From Kribbella albertanoniae (GTDB lineage Bacteria > Actinomycetota > Actinomycetes > Propionibacteriales > Kribbellaceae), in assembly GCF_004348455.1 (NCBI RefSeq), contig NZ_SMKA01000029.1:1-49543 (forward strand): a DNA stretch of 49,543 bases, given 5' to 3'. How positions within the stretch are numbered: the stretch's first letter is position 1; each line of letters begins with the position of its first letter. Positions 8,333 through 16,425 of the stretch are shown here, one piece after another. The notes under the pieces were generated by a model. That model saw only the letters and a list, made by a program, of their open reading frames with translations, ran no database searches and had not been told where the DNA came from. Made by a program: the position numbers and the translations under genes.

Positions 8333-8380
8333 AGATCCCCGGGACATCCCTGAGCGAATCCAGGGTGTCCCGGGGGATCT
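8333..8380 (-). terminator. Strong hairpin terminator after pruA
   Basis: AGATCCCCGGGACA at 8333-8346 pairs with TGTCCCGGGGGATCT at 8366-8380 with a one-base bulge, and CCCTG/CAGGG inside extends the stem to about 19 pairs. It sits 10 bases past the end of the dehydrogenase gene on the minus strand. No long U tract follows, as is common in actinobacteria. Confidence 0.7.
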
Positions 8381-8390
8381 TGCTTAAGGC

Positions 8391-10019
8391 TCAGCCCTGG
8401 TGCGGGTAGCGGTAGTCGGTCGGCGGCGTGAAGGTCTCCTTCATCGACCGCGGCGAGGCCCAGCGGATCAGGTTCCACATCGAGCCGGCCTTGTCGTTCG
8501 TCCCGGAGGCGCGGGCGCCACCGAACGGCTGCTGGCCGACGACAGCGCCGGTCGGCTTGTCGTTGACGTAGAAGTTGCCGGCCGCGAACCGCAGGTAGTC
8601 CGCCGCCTCGGCCACCGCGTGCCGGTCCTGGGCGATGATCGCCCCAGTCAGCCCGTACGGCGCCGAGTGCTCCATGCCCTTGAGCACCGACGAGTAGTCG
8701 GCGTCGTCGTACACGTGCACGCCGAGGATCGGACCGAAGTACTCGGTCGTGAAGATCTCGTCGGTCGGGTCGTCGGAGACCAGCAGCGTCGGCCGGACGA
8801 AGTACCCCTCGGAGTCGTCATAGGTGCCGCCGGCAACGACCTGGATCGCGTCGGTCGCCGCGGCCCGGTCCAGCGCCGCCTTGTGCTTGGCGAACGCGCG
8901 GTCGTCGATCACGGCGCCGATGAAGTTCGACAGGTCGGAGACATCGCCCTGGGTCAGCGAGTCGGTCTCGGCGACGATGTCGTCCTTGATCAGGTTCCAC
9001 ACCGAGCGCGGCACGTACGACCGGCTGGCGGCCGAGCACTTCTGCCCCTGGTACTCGAAGGCGCCCCGAACCATCGCGGTCTTCAGCACCGCCGGGTCGG
9101 CCGACGGGTGCGCGAGGATGAAGTCCTTGCCACCGGTCTCCCCGACGAGCCGCGGATAAGTCTTGTACGACGCGATGTTCGTCCCGACCGTCGACCACAG
9201 CGACTGGAACGTCTTCGTCGAACCGGTGAAGTGGATCCCCGCCAGATCCGGGTGCGTCAGCGCAGCCTTGCTGACGTCGATGCCGTCACCGGTGACCAGG
9301 TTGATCACACCCGCCGGCAGCCCGGCGGCCTCGAACAGCCGCATCGTCCAGTGCGCCGCGAACTGCTGCGTCGGCGACGCCTTCCAGACCACGGTGTTAC
9401 CCATCAGCGCGGGCGCGGTCGGCAAGTTGCCGGCGATCGCGGTGAAGTTGAACGGCGTGATCGCGTAGACGAACCCCTCGAGCGGGCGGTAGTCGACCCG
9501 GTTCCAGATCCCCGGGCTCGAGATCGGCTGGTCGTTGATGATGTTGCGCGCGAACGCGACGTTGAACCGCAGGAAGTCGATCAGCTCACAGGCCGCGTCG
9601 ATCTCGGCCTGCTGAACCGTCTTCGACTGACCGAGCATGGTCGCCGCGTTCAGCGTGTCCCGCCACGGCCCGGCCAGCAAATCGGCCGCCTTCAGGAAGA
9701 TCGCCGCCCGGTCATCGAAGGACAGCGCGCGCCAGCTCGGCGCCGCCGCCAGCGCCGCGTCCACGGCTGCCTTCCCGTCCGCTTCCGTCGCGTTGCCCAA
9801 AGTTCCAAGAACATGGGCATGCTTGTGCGGCTGCACCACCTGGATCGAGGCCCCACCACCAAGCCGCTGCTCACCACCGATCGTGCACGTCAGATCAATC
9901 GCGCCCGCGGCGTTGAACTCCTTCAGCTTCGCCTCCAGACTCACCCGCTCGGCTGATCCGGGCGCATAGCCCTTGACCGGCTCGTTCACAGGGGTCGGGA
10001 CTGCAGTGACGGCATCCAT
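8391..10019 (-). CDS. pruA: L-glutamate gamma-semialdehyde (P5C) dehydrogenase
   Basis: NAD-dependent oxidation of glutamate-gamma-semialdehyde (from P5C) to glutamate, the second step of proline breakdown. The 542-residue length matches the long single-domain P5CDH class. The N-terminus from ATG 10019 (MDAVTAVPTPVNEPVKGYAP) has a GAGGAG ribosome-binding site; the frame extends 45 codons further but without support. The general-base Glu is in LVGETGGKDF at about residue 290, and the nucleophile Cys in GQKCSAASR at about 325. The C-terminal NDKPTGAVVGQQPFGGARASG block is typical. No proline dehydrogenase gene lies beside it, so that step must be encoded elsewhere. Confidence 0.95.
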   Translation of the reverse strand: MDAVTAVPTPVNEPVKGYAPGSAERVSLEAKLKEFNAAGAIDLTCTIGGEQRLGGGASIQVVQPHKHAHVLGTLGNATEADGKAAVDAALAAAPSWRALSFDDRAAIFLKAADLLAGPWRDTLNAATMLGQSKTVQQAEIDAACELIDFLRFNVAFARNIINDQPISSPGIWNRVDYRPLEGFVYAITPFNFTAIAGNLPTAPALMGNTVVWKASPTQQFAAHWTMRLFEAAGLPAGVINLVTGDGIDVSKAALTHPDLAGIHFTGSTKTFQSLWSTVGTNIASYKTYPRLVGETGGKDFILAHPSADPAVLKTAMVRGAFEYQGQKCSAASRSYVPRSVWNLIKDDIVAETDSLTQGDVSDLSNFIGAVIDDRAFAKHKAALDRAAATDAIQVVAGGTYDDSEGYFVRPTLLVSDDPTDEIFTTEYFGPILGVHVYDDADYSSVLKGMEHSAPYGLTGAIIAQDRHAVAEAADYLRFAAGNFYVNDKPTGAVVGQQPFGGARASGTNDKAGSMWNLIRWASPRSMKETFTPPTDYRYPHQG

Positions 10020-10121
10020 GGGGTGCGGCGCTCCTCGGTCGGCTCTACTGGATCTCAGCTTGGCGATCTCATCGTGCCACGACCAACCCCAGACCACGAA
10101 CCTGACAGGTACGTTCAACAT

Positions 10122-10991
10122 ATGAGCGGAGTCGGACACTTCACAAGCACACAAGCCCAGGCCTCATACCTCGCGTTGTACGACGCGACGATCGCAGCGA
10201 TCCCCGGTTCGCCGGTGGTCCGCGACGTACCGACCACGTACGGCCAGGTCCGCGTCTACCGCTGGGGCACGGCCGAGGGAACGCCGTTCGTGTTGTTGCA
10301 CGGCCGCGGCGCCACCACCGCCATGTGGGAGCCAAACATCCCGGCCCTGGCCGCCGAGCGCACCGTCTACGCCCTCGACTCCCTGGGCGAACCCGGCCGA
10401 AGCATCCAAACCCTCCCCATCCGAACCTCAGCCGACCAAGCCGCCTGGCTAACCGAGGTCCTCGACTCTTTGGAAATCGAGCAGGCCCACTTCGCCGGCG
10501 TCTCCGGCGGCGGCTGGCTAACCTTCAACCAAGCCCTCCACACCCCCGACCGCGTCGCGTCCGCCGCGTTAATTGAGCCGGCCAACGTCCTGGCCCACTT
10601 CTCCCCGAAGTTCCTCCTAGCCGGCCTCTCCCTACTCCCCGGCATCCCCCAACGCCACGGCGACCGCTTCCTGGCCTGGGTCTCCGGCAACCCCGACATG
10701 ACCCTCCCCATAGCCCAACTCCTAACCAAAGGCATGCGCAACTACCGCATGGCCCTCCCCATGCCCCAGTACGGCAGCGACGACCTCCTCCGCAGCCTCA
10801 AAGTCCCCGTCCTAGCCCTCCTAGGCGGCCGCACAGTCCCCCACAACCCCCACAAAGCAGCCCACCGAGCCCAATCCCTAATCCCCAACAACCAAACCGA
10901 AATCTGGCCCGAAGCCACCCACGCGTTGTCCGGCGAGTTCCCGGACCAACTGAACGCACGGCTCCTGAAGTTCGCCGAGCAGTTCTCGTAG
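10122..10991 (+). CDS. Alpha/beta-fold hydrolase
   Basis: 289 residues from ATG 10122. The oxyanion-hole strand PFVLLHGRGATTAMW is near residue 55, the nucleophile elbow is GVSGGGW (Ser at about 127), and a late WPEATHALSGEFP supplies the presumed catalytic His. It lacks a signal peptide. No classic ribosome-binding site is visible, so translation may be near-leaderless. The middle and 3' part (about 10380-10930) is C-skewed with many CCC, CTC and CTA codons, unlike neighbouring genes. It is divergent from pruA (about 100 bases apart). Substrate unknown. Confidence 0.82.
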   Translation: MSGVGHFTSTQAQASYLALYDATIAAIPGSPVVRDVPTTYGQVRVYRWGTAEGTPFVLLHGRGATTAMWEPNIPALAAERTVYALDSLGEPGRSIQTLPIRTSADQAAWLTEVLDSLEIEQAHFAGVSGGGWLTFNQALHTPDRVASAALIEPANVLAHFSPKFLLAGLSLLPGIPQRHGDRFLAWVSGNPDMTLPIAQLLTKGMRNYRMALPMPQYGSDDLLRSLKVPVLALLGGRTVPHNPHKAAHRAQSLIPNNQTEIWPEATHALSGEFPDQLNARLLKFAEQFS

Positions 10992-11046
10992 AACTCCTCA
11001 GCGACACCGCTCTTCGGCGCGAGCGAGTGATGAAGCGCCGCCCTAC

Positions 11047-11622
11047 CTAGTGGAAGGCCGTTCTGAGCGCCTCGATGTGGCCCCTGCCTATGGTCCGAGC
11101 CTGATCTCTGAGGACGGCCAGGTCAACCGAAGCGAAATCCGCGGAGAGAGTTTCCATGTCGCGGAGCTGGGTCGCTATCTCTTGTTCGTAGCGGTTGGAT
11201 TCTCCAGCGACCGCATCGTCGATAAACCCAGCGGAGTTGAGATTGTGGTTCGAGGTGTACGTGATGTTGTCCGAGTCGCCGGTAACCAAGTAAGTGTAGG
11301 CGTCGTACATCGCTGCTACTGCATCGAACGCGAACGCCAGGATTCCTGGCGGCTTGTCGTCGCCTTCCGTTTGCATTTCTGAAAAGGCGTCGATTCGCTC
11401 CTGGTGCGACGCCCGCTCCTCGGGGGACAGGCCGGCTGCGACCCAGAGGTCTTCGAGGAGGCGCAGGTACGTCTCAACATCCGCGCCACGATCTTGTTCG
11501 GATGCTACGGCCAGGAAGAATACGTCTGAGCCGCGCTCCACACAGCTGGCTGCGAAGTAGACCTGGGCCTTCTCTCCCGCATCCCGAAGGAAGCGGGAGA
11601 GAGCATCGTCGACAGCTACCAT
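11047..11622 (-). CDS. Putative immunity protein of a decayed toxin module
   Basis: 191-residue, acidic, soluble protein of no family I recognise. Its ATG (11622-11620) is embedded in the end of a remnant toxin frame: ATGGTAG at 11622-11616 overlaps the remnant's TAG stop, the same tight layout seen at other toxin-immunity junctions of this island. It is mostly helical by eye (ALSRFLRDAGEKAQVYFAAS, ETYLRLLEDLWVAAGL) with a central ITYTSNHNLNSAGF stretch. It has no signal peptide, which fits a cytoplasmic immunity protein. The assignment is from context only. Confidence 0.6.
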   Translation of the reverse strand: MVAVDDALSRFLRDAGEKAQVYFAASCVERGSDVFFLAVASEQDRGADVETYLRLLEDLWVAAGLSPEERASHQERIDAFSEMQTEGDDKPPGILAFAFDAVAAMYDAYTYLVTGDSDNITYTSNHNLNSAGFIDDAVAGESNRYEQEIATQLRDMETLSADFASVDLAVLRDQARTIGRGHIEALRTAFH

Positions 11623-11844
11623 TCGAACATCCTGATCAATAGTGCATTCTCTTCAGCGTGGAGTCCGAGAATGTTATCCGCGGCCGCCTCCCTTGTAGCA
11701 GCACCGCCCGGCCGAGCCCTATCAGCATAAACCACTCAGTGCCCTGACGTCCGCGACAAGCAGTCCGTAGGCAGGGCCAGCCACGTCAGTCTGACGTTGC
11801 GCGGTCCAGAACAGCGAGGAGTCAGGAAGCGCATCGGCAATCTT
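11616..11844 (-). pseudogene. Decayed C-terminal end of a toxin, several frameshifts
   Basis: Two minus-strand frame pieces read as one protein. 11844 down to about 11730 reads KIADALPDSSLFWTAQRQ and then a PAYGLLVADVRALSG stretch; the other frame, from about 11735 to the TAG at 11616-11618, reads VVYADRARPGGAATREAA and then LGLHAEENALLIRMFEW. A single-base shift joins them near LSG/VVY. Just upstream (about 11845-11890) another frame reads VEVADVYARRK and would join KIADA by a further shift. The HAEE motif recalls zinc-deaminase-fold toxins, but the fragment is too short to decide. It overlaps the start of the intact gene at 11622. Confidence 0.45.
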
Positions 11845-11894
11845 TTACGCCTTGCGTATACATCAGCAACCTCCACCGTACCTGCGAGTATGGT

Positions 11895-12122
11895 TCACAG
11901 CACACCATCTCGGTCTTCCACGGGTCCGACCGGGACCGTCGCGTGCACCATTAGATGGGAATCCTTGCGACTGAATCTTCCGGTACGGAAGCCGACAAAC
12001 TCGTTGGGCACCAACCGCCCGTCGACATAGGAACGACGTTCACCCCGCAGCGGACCGTCGAGTCCTTCACACGCAGATCTAACCCGTTTATCAAGAGAAT
12101 TGATGGCCTTCTTCCACTCCAT
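11895..12122 (-). pseudogene. Small hypothetical frame or gene remnant
   Basis: An open frame of 75 residues from ATG 12122 (MEWKKAINSLDKRVRSACEG start; GFRTGRFSRKDSHLMVHATV later) ending at 11895. It has protein-like composition, but there is no good ribosome-binding site and the sequence after its stop continues plausibly in other frames toward the toxin remnant at 11844, so it may be the 5' part of the same decayed region. Family not recognised. Confidence 0.35.
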
Positions 12123-12441
12123 ATTCTCGCGATCCGAGTCGCCTAACACGGGGCCGACCGACAACAACCGACTACCTCAGTCATCCTAGCTACCTGCCCA
12201 TGGCTCACGGTTGAGCGGACCAAGGTTTCGCTCAACACGCCTTCAGGTCGCCAGGCTTGGTAACCTGCGAACCCATCCAGGACTTGTGAGTCTCAATCCG
12301 CGAGGTACCGACTGATTCGGGCGTCCCGCCTTCCTAAGGCAGAAGTCGACCGAGCAACGACCCCCTCGACAAACTGGCGAGAGGTTTAATTATCGTCCCG
12401 GTCTTCGCCACAGACCGCGGGCGGATCGACACGCAAAGACT
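12123..12441. other. Gene-free stretch at the end of the HNH-toxin/immunity cassette
   Basis: About 320 bases after the immunity gene ending at 12442. I see no credible coding frame, tRNA or strong hairpin. Composition is less GC-rich than the core genes. It probably consists of worn remains of older modules between the Tdi1-type cassette and the 11.6-12.1 kb remnant. Confidence 0.4.
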
Positions 12442-13065
12442 CTAGCTCAGATCTATTCCAGCAATCGGGTTCCCGAGACCAACTTCTCTGGCTTGCGCTC
12501 GCAATTGCCCCATGATGCCCCAATAGACCTCAATGTCTGACAATTCCAGATTCTCAACTTGATCTTTCCCACCAAGGAACAGTGGCACTTGGTATCCAGC
12601 ACATTGATCAAAGCCAAGCGAGCCTGGAGACTGCGATCGCCACTGCGCATAGAAATTGACAGCAAGAGCTTCATCCGAATAGTCAACGAGCTCTTCGTCA
12701 TGGAATTTCGAGAAGGGCACCGGAATCTCCAATGCTTCCCCAGCACCCGGCTCGATCAGCATCACCTCAGGGTCCGAGGCCTCGCCTCGCGCTCGGTCGG
12801 CAGCAAACTGCCGACCGAGCCAATCGAATCCGAAGATCTCGAAGCGACCTTTAAACTCCGGAAAGGCGTCATCAACCCACGCCTTCGCGACCGCCGCCGA
12901 CGATTCACCATGAATTCGATACAGCCCATCGCGGAAGGTGCACCCGCCAAATCGCGCGCGCACCTCTTGCAACGGCGTCAAACCTACGAATTCCGCAGCG
13001 TCGGAAACTTGACCATCGGTCAAATCAAAGTCGTTCCTGAATCTATCCAATAGCATGCGTTTCAC
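12442..13065 (-). CDS. Immunity protein, T6SS Tdi1 / DUF1851-like
   Basis: 207 residues. The middle and C-terminal parts match the Tdi1-C/DUF1851 immunity family as I recognise it: GFDWLGRQFAADRARG, VMLIEPGAGEALEIPVPFSK, HDEELVDYSDEALAV and QVPLFLGGKDQVENLELS, ending in DIEVYWGIMGQL. Its ATG (13065-13063) overlaps the toxin's stop by 4 bases (ATGA), so translation is coupled to the HNH-toxin frame. It should act in the cytoplasm by binding the cognate HNH-type toxin. GC content is visibly lower than in core genes. The gene is intact although the upstream Rhs cassette has lost its N-terminal half and carries a nonsense codon. Confidence 0.75.
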   Translation of the reverse strand: MKRMLLDRFRNDFDLTDGQVSDAAEFVGLTPLQEVRARFGGCTFRDGLYRIHGESSAAVAKAWVDDAFPEFKGRFEIFGFDWLGRQFAADRARGEASDPEVMLIEPGAGEALEIPVPFSKFHDEELVDYSDEALAVNFYAQWRSQSPGSLGFDQCAGYQVPLFLGGKDQVENLELSDIEVYWGIMGQLRAQAREVGLGNPIAGIDLS

Positions 13066-13410
13066 CTATCACATATTGAGATACTGCAAACCCGATCCCC
13101 TATTTTCAGTCCCTTATTCGCGAGCTGGAGCTGAATTTGTTTACCCAAACTTCTATTCACAGATAAATGCAAGGGGTTCATATTTAGAATATTGTCCGCT
13201 CCACCCAATTGCAGGTCGATGACATGATCCACGTCATGTTTATCAGGCACCGAGTTGCCAGCAGCCTTATATCGACGGCTGGCCGAGCCTGCACGCTCGA
13301 CCTTGGTAACCACAAGTCTCGCGTTGTTGAGAGCAGCGACCTTGGCGTCGGCCGCTGCACGCTGAGCAGCCGACCAGCCTGGCTTGTAGGTCAGGGCCAG
13401 ATGCGCTCCA

Positions 13411-13826
13411 TCACATACATTGTGCACCAAGACCGACTGGTCACCGACATGGTAGGTGTGGATTTCTCGCACGCTGAGGTTGTAGGCCAGTGCTGCGTGC
13501 TTCGTTCCGGGTCTCAGACCGGAGACCGTCATGAGGCTGCCGTCGGCCCCCAGGACCTGCTCACCCGACCCAAGTTGGTCGGCGCGTTCGAAGCGCCGAT
13601 CTGTGACCGACCAGAAGGGATGGTCCTCGGTGGTGGTGATGGTTTCGCCGTCGACCTCGAGGTCTACGACCGTGTCGTCGTGAACGAACACGTGCTCGAC
13701 AGCCTTGGCGGCCTGCTCACCCGTCTCGGGATCTGAGGCGATGACTTCATCGCCGACGCGGACGTCTTGGATCGGCTTGTGGCTGCCGTCCGCCATGAGA
13801 ACGGTAGTTCTGCCGGCGAATGAGCA
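13411..13826 (-). other. HINT (pretoxin intein-like) domain
   Basis: Part of the displaced cassette. It starts with the Cys of CSFAGRTTVL, has block-like motifs IQDVRVGDEVIASDPETGEQ and TTEDHPFW (with the T-x-x-H of HINT proteases), and ends with the VLVHN tail, the canonical HN end preceding a released toxin. Known HINT domains in polymorphic toxins autocleave to free the tip. Confidence 0.8.
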
Positions 13827-13899
13827 GGAGGCGGCAGCGGTCTTTCCCAGGACCTTGGCTCCGAGCGCACCCACTAACTTTCCGGCTGCCCCTCCTGCG

Positions 13900-15850
13900 G
13901 CACCTGTAGCACCTCCAATGGCGACTTCCTTCGCGAGATTGGCAGTGCTGAACGACTGGTTGTCATCCAGAGCGACTTCGGCGCCGTAGCCGAGCCCGGC
14001 CCCCGCAGCGCCGGCGACAGCGCCGGCGATGATGACGCAACCCACGCCTGCGGTTCCTACGCAGAACGCAGCCGCGCCAGCGATTGCGACTCCGATAGCT
14101 ATGCCTGTGCCGATTTCGGAGGCGTGTTCTTTGGCCCATTCGTGGGCGTGGTCAACGACGTCGACCACGTTGTCGGCTACTCGGTCGTACCAGCGCTTTT
14201 TCTTCTTTTTTGGGTGGTTGCTGCCGCCGTCGTCGTTGCCGCCGCCATCGCCGTAGCCGCCGTTGGGGCCTCTGGGGTTGGGATTGTCGTTGACGCAGCC
14301 CTTGCAATACTCCGTGTCGACGTCGTCGTCGGTGTAGCCACCGCCTCCCTCGCCGTCATCGGAGTTGATGAGGCCGGTGGGGTCGGAGCCGGAGACGGGG
14401 TTGTCGTTGGCGTAGGTGTAGCCGAGCATTTGCTGGGGGTCGTTGGGGTCCAGCAGGGGATCGAGGCTGATGAAGCGACCGATGGTTGGGTCGTATTCGC
14501 GAGCGCCGACTGTGGTGAGGCCGGTGACCTTGTCTTCCGGCTTGTTGAGGAAGCCATTATCGTCGGGCCAGGCGGTTGGCTCGGCGCCTCGGGGGTCGCC
14601 GAAGGGTTTGGCGTAGCGCTTGGTTGGGGTCAGGGTTGCCGCGTTGACCGCTACCTGGGAGGTGCCGTGGTAGTCGGTGACCAGCCAGGACAGGTCCGAG
14701 GTGGGGGTGCCGTTGTCGGAGCGGACAGCGATGGTTTGGCCGTTGAACGAGTACTGGCGCTTGCCTTGGACCTTCCTGGTGGCCTTGTTGAGGGTCACCT
14801 CGAGCTCGCCTAGGAAGACCGTTACCTCGGTCGGGTTGCGGCGGACCAGGAGGTTGCCGTCGGCGTCGTAGACGTAGTCGGTGTCGCCTTCGGTGCTCGA
14901 GAGCTTGGTCAGCTTGCCCTGGGCGTTCCAGTCCAGGGTCTGATCGGGACGGACCGTGGTGTTACCGCGGGCGTCGTAGTCGAAGGCCTTCGGCGCGCCG
15001 GCGCCTGGGCCGGTCTGGGTCACGCCAGCCAGAGTGTGTGGCTGGTCAGTGTTGTAGTTGAAGGTGCTGGTGGTATTACCAGCGGTTGAGTGGTCGACCT
15101 GGGTCTTGCGCAAGCCAGTGGGCGTGTAGGTCCAGGACTGCCAGTACGGCGCTGGTCCGCCGAGCCCGAGCGAACTCGGGGCCTGGGTGCAGTCGGCGTT
15201 GGCCGGGGTCCATGCTTCGGTGACGCGGCGGTGGCCGTCGTAGTCGAAGCACTAGGCGTCGCCGCCGTCGACCAGGTTGTGATCCTTGAGGACGTTGCCG
15301 CTCGGGTCGTAGATGTAGACGTGGTCGGAGAAGACCTGCTCCTTGCCGCCAATGCTGCGCAGCAGCCGGCCGGTGCCGTCCTCGTAGATGTTCGAGATCA
15401 GCATGTCGTGCTTCGAACCGAGGTCCAGCAGCGTCTGATCACCGAGCTGGTTGTAATCAGCATTGTTGACATAGGTTGCGCCCGCCGCGTTGTACATGCG
15501 ATCCGGCAACCCCAGTGGGGTATAGGCGAACGAGACGTTGTCAGCGCCCAGACCACCACCATCGGAGTACGAAACAAACTCAGGCGTCTTCGCGTCCGGC
15601 TTGTAGCCGTAGTTCGTGTAGTAGCCATTCTTGAGCTCGACGCCTTCGGCCGACGGGATCCACCGGGTCACCTTGGTCGGGTTGTACAGGACGTTGCGGG
15701 AATCGATCGTCGTCAGATAGGCCGGACCGGCCTGTCCGGCGGTGTAGCTGGCCGACTCGGCCAACTGCCCCAGCAGATCCGACTTGTCATACTTCCAGGT
15801 GGCGAGCATGTTCGCTGGGGCGACTGCCTCCTTGTAGAGAGCCGTCTTAC
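13900..15850 (-). repeat. Direct repeat copy A of the Rhs core (pairs with 21520-23460)
   Basis: About 1.95 kb closely matching the corresponding part of the live Rhs gene, about 90% or better by eye over most of the length. The strongest identity runs from about 14110 to 15840. Similarity stops at the upper end right after GTCTTAC (15844-15850; equivalent near 23454-23460) and fades at the lower end after GYGA-ALDD, where the toxin-specific part begins. Confidence 0.85.
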
Positions 15851-15869
15851 CTGAGTACAAATCATCTTA

Positions 15870-16136
15870 TTATGCGAGATCCTCGTTCTTTTCAATTATA
15901 AGATCGATATCTGAGTTTATTTCTTGATCGGCAGTCAAATGCACGTGGTGGCCACTGGGCACCGCTGCCTGAGCAAGCGTCAACAGGTGCCGAGCGAGCG
16001 AAATCAAGCCAGCCTGATTCGCGGACAAATGAACCTCGGAGCCGTCGACATCAACCGTTACCTCGAAGCCATCTTCCCACTCAAACCGAAGGCCGCGAAC
16101 CGCGTCATATTCTGGGACATCCAGGGAGATATTCAA
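15870..16136 (-). CDS. Immunity protein Imm32
   Basis: 88 residues matching the Imm32 family as I recognise it: MNISLDVPEYD, GLRFEWEDGFEVTVD, HLSANQAGLISLARHLLTLA and VPSGHHVHL. It begins 30 bases after the stop of the toxin frame at 16167 and is the presumed antidote of that unassigned toxin tip. It is AT-richer than core genes. Its TAA (15872-15870) lies 4 bases before the open frame of the next displaced Rhs cassette, marking a recombination junction. Confidence 0.8.
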   Translation of the reverse strand: MNISLDVPEYDAVRGLRFEWEDGFEVTVDVDGSEVHLSANQAGLISLARHLLTLAQAAVPSGHHVHLTADQEINSDIDLIIEKNEDLA

Positions 16137-16166
16137 TTCAACCTCTATTTCGAATCTTGCAAGCAG

Positions 16167-16425
16167 CTACTTGAGATATATGTGACGGTTTTCGAGAACT
16201 TTGAGCTTCCCGGGCTTGAGTGGGTTCGGACCCAACCGCTCGAGATTGATATGCGGCCCACCGCCATGCTTCCCTAAGATATCACTGTCGCCTAGGCGTG
16301 CAACACGCGTGCCATCTTTGGAAACGAATCGACCACTCCCCGGCACTGGCTCCTTATAGCCGGGACCTAGCCACCTTTCTGCGGCGTCAAGGGCATCATC
16401 CGTGGAAATCGAGGAATTATCGAGC
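16167..16425 (-). other. Unassigned C-terminal toxin domain
   Basis: The last ~85 residues contain DDALDAAERWLGPGYKEP, GRFVSKDGTRVARL, GKHGGGPHINLERL and NRHIYLK. Small size, several conserved-looking His/Lys/Arg residues and its position at an Rhs tip suggest a nuclease-like (perhaps RNase) toxin. I cannot name the family. Imm32 is the adjacent antidote. Confidence 0.55.

Larger units (their letters stand above)
13062..15866 (-). pseudogene. Displaced Rhs C-terminal cassette: YD core, HINT domain, HNH nuclease toxin
   Basis: One frame is open from 15866 to the stop at 13062 except for a single TAG at 15252-15254. The live Rhs gene has CAG (Gln) there (...DGGDAQCFDYDG), so this is a point nonsense mutation. 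No normal start exists: the frame begins directly after the Imm32 stop, with only a TTG at 15860. Order: YD repeats; the Rhs core (TVGAREYDPTIGRFISLDP, GYTYANDNPVSGSDPTGL); an acidic Gly-rich linker; a Lys stretch; a hydrophobic segment (GTGIAIGVAIAGAAAFCVG); a HINT self-splicing-type domain starting CSFAGRTTVLMADGSHKP and ending VLVHN (about 13826-13420); then about 115 residues of toxin with HDVDHVIDLQLGGADNILN, an HNH-type nuclease motif. An internal start (for example near 15113) might still express the tail. Confidence 0.8.

Noticed and set aside
8400..9956. A 518-codon plus-strand frame opposite the P5C dehydrogenase gene
   Set aside because: The opposite strand encodes an unmistakable dehydrogenase; this frame is Arg/Val-rich noise.
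12240..12330. Possible tRNA-like sequence in the gene-free stretch
   Set aside because: No consistent acceptor, D, anticodon and T arms could be paired.
14177..14557. Ser/Thr-rich shadow frame in the displaced Rhs cassette
   Set aside because: It is an alternate reading of the Rhs core and linker, whose true frame aligns with the live gene.
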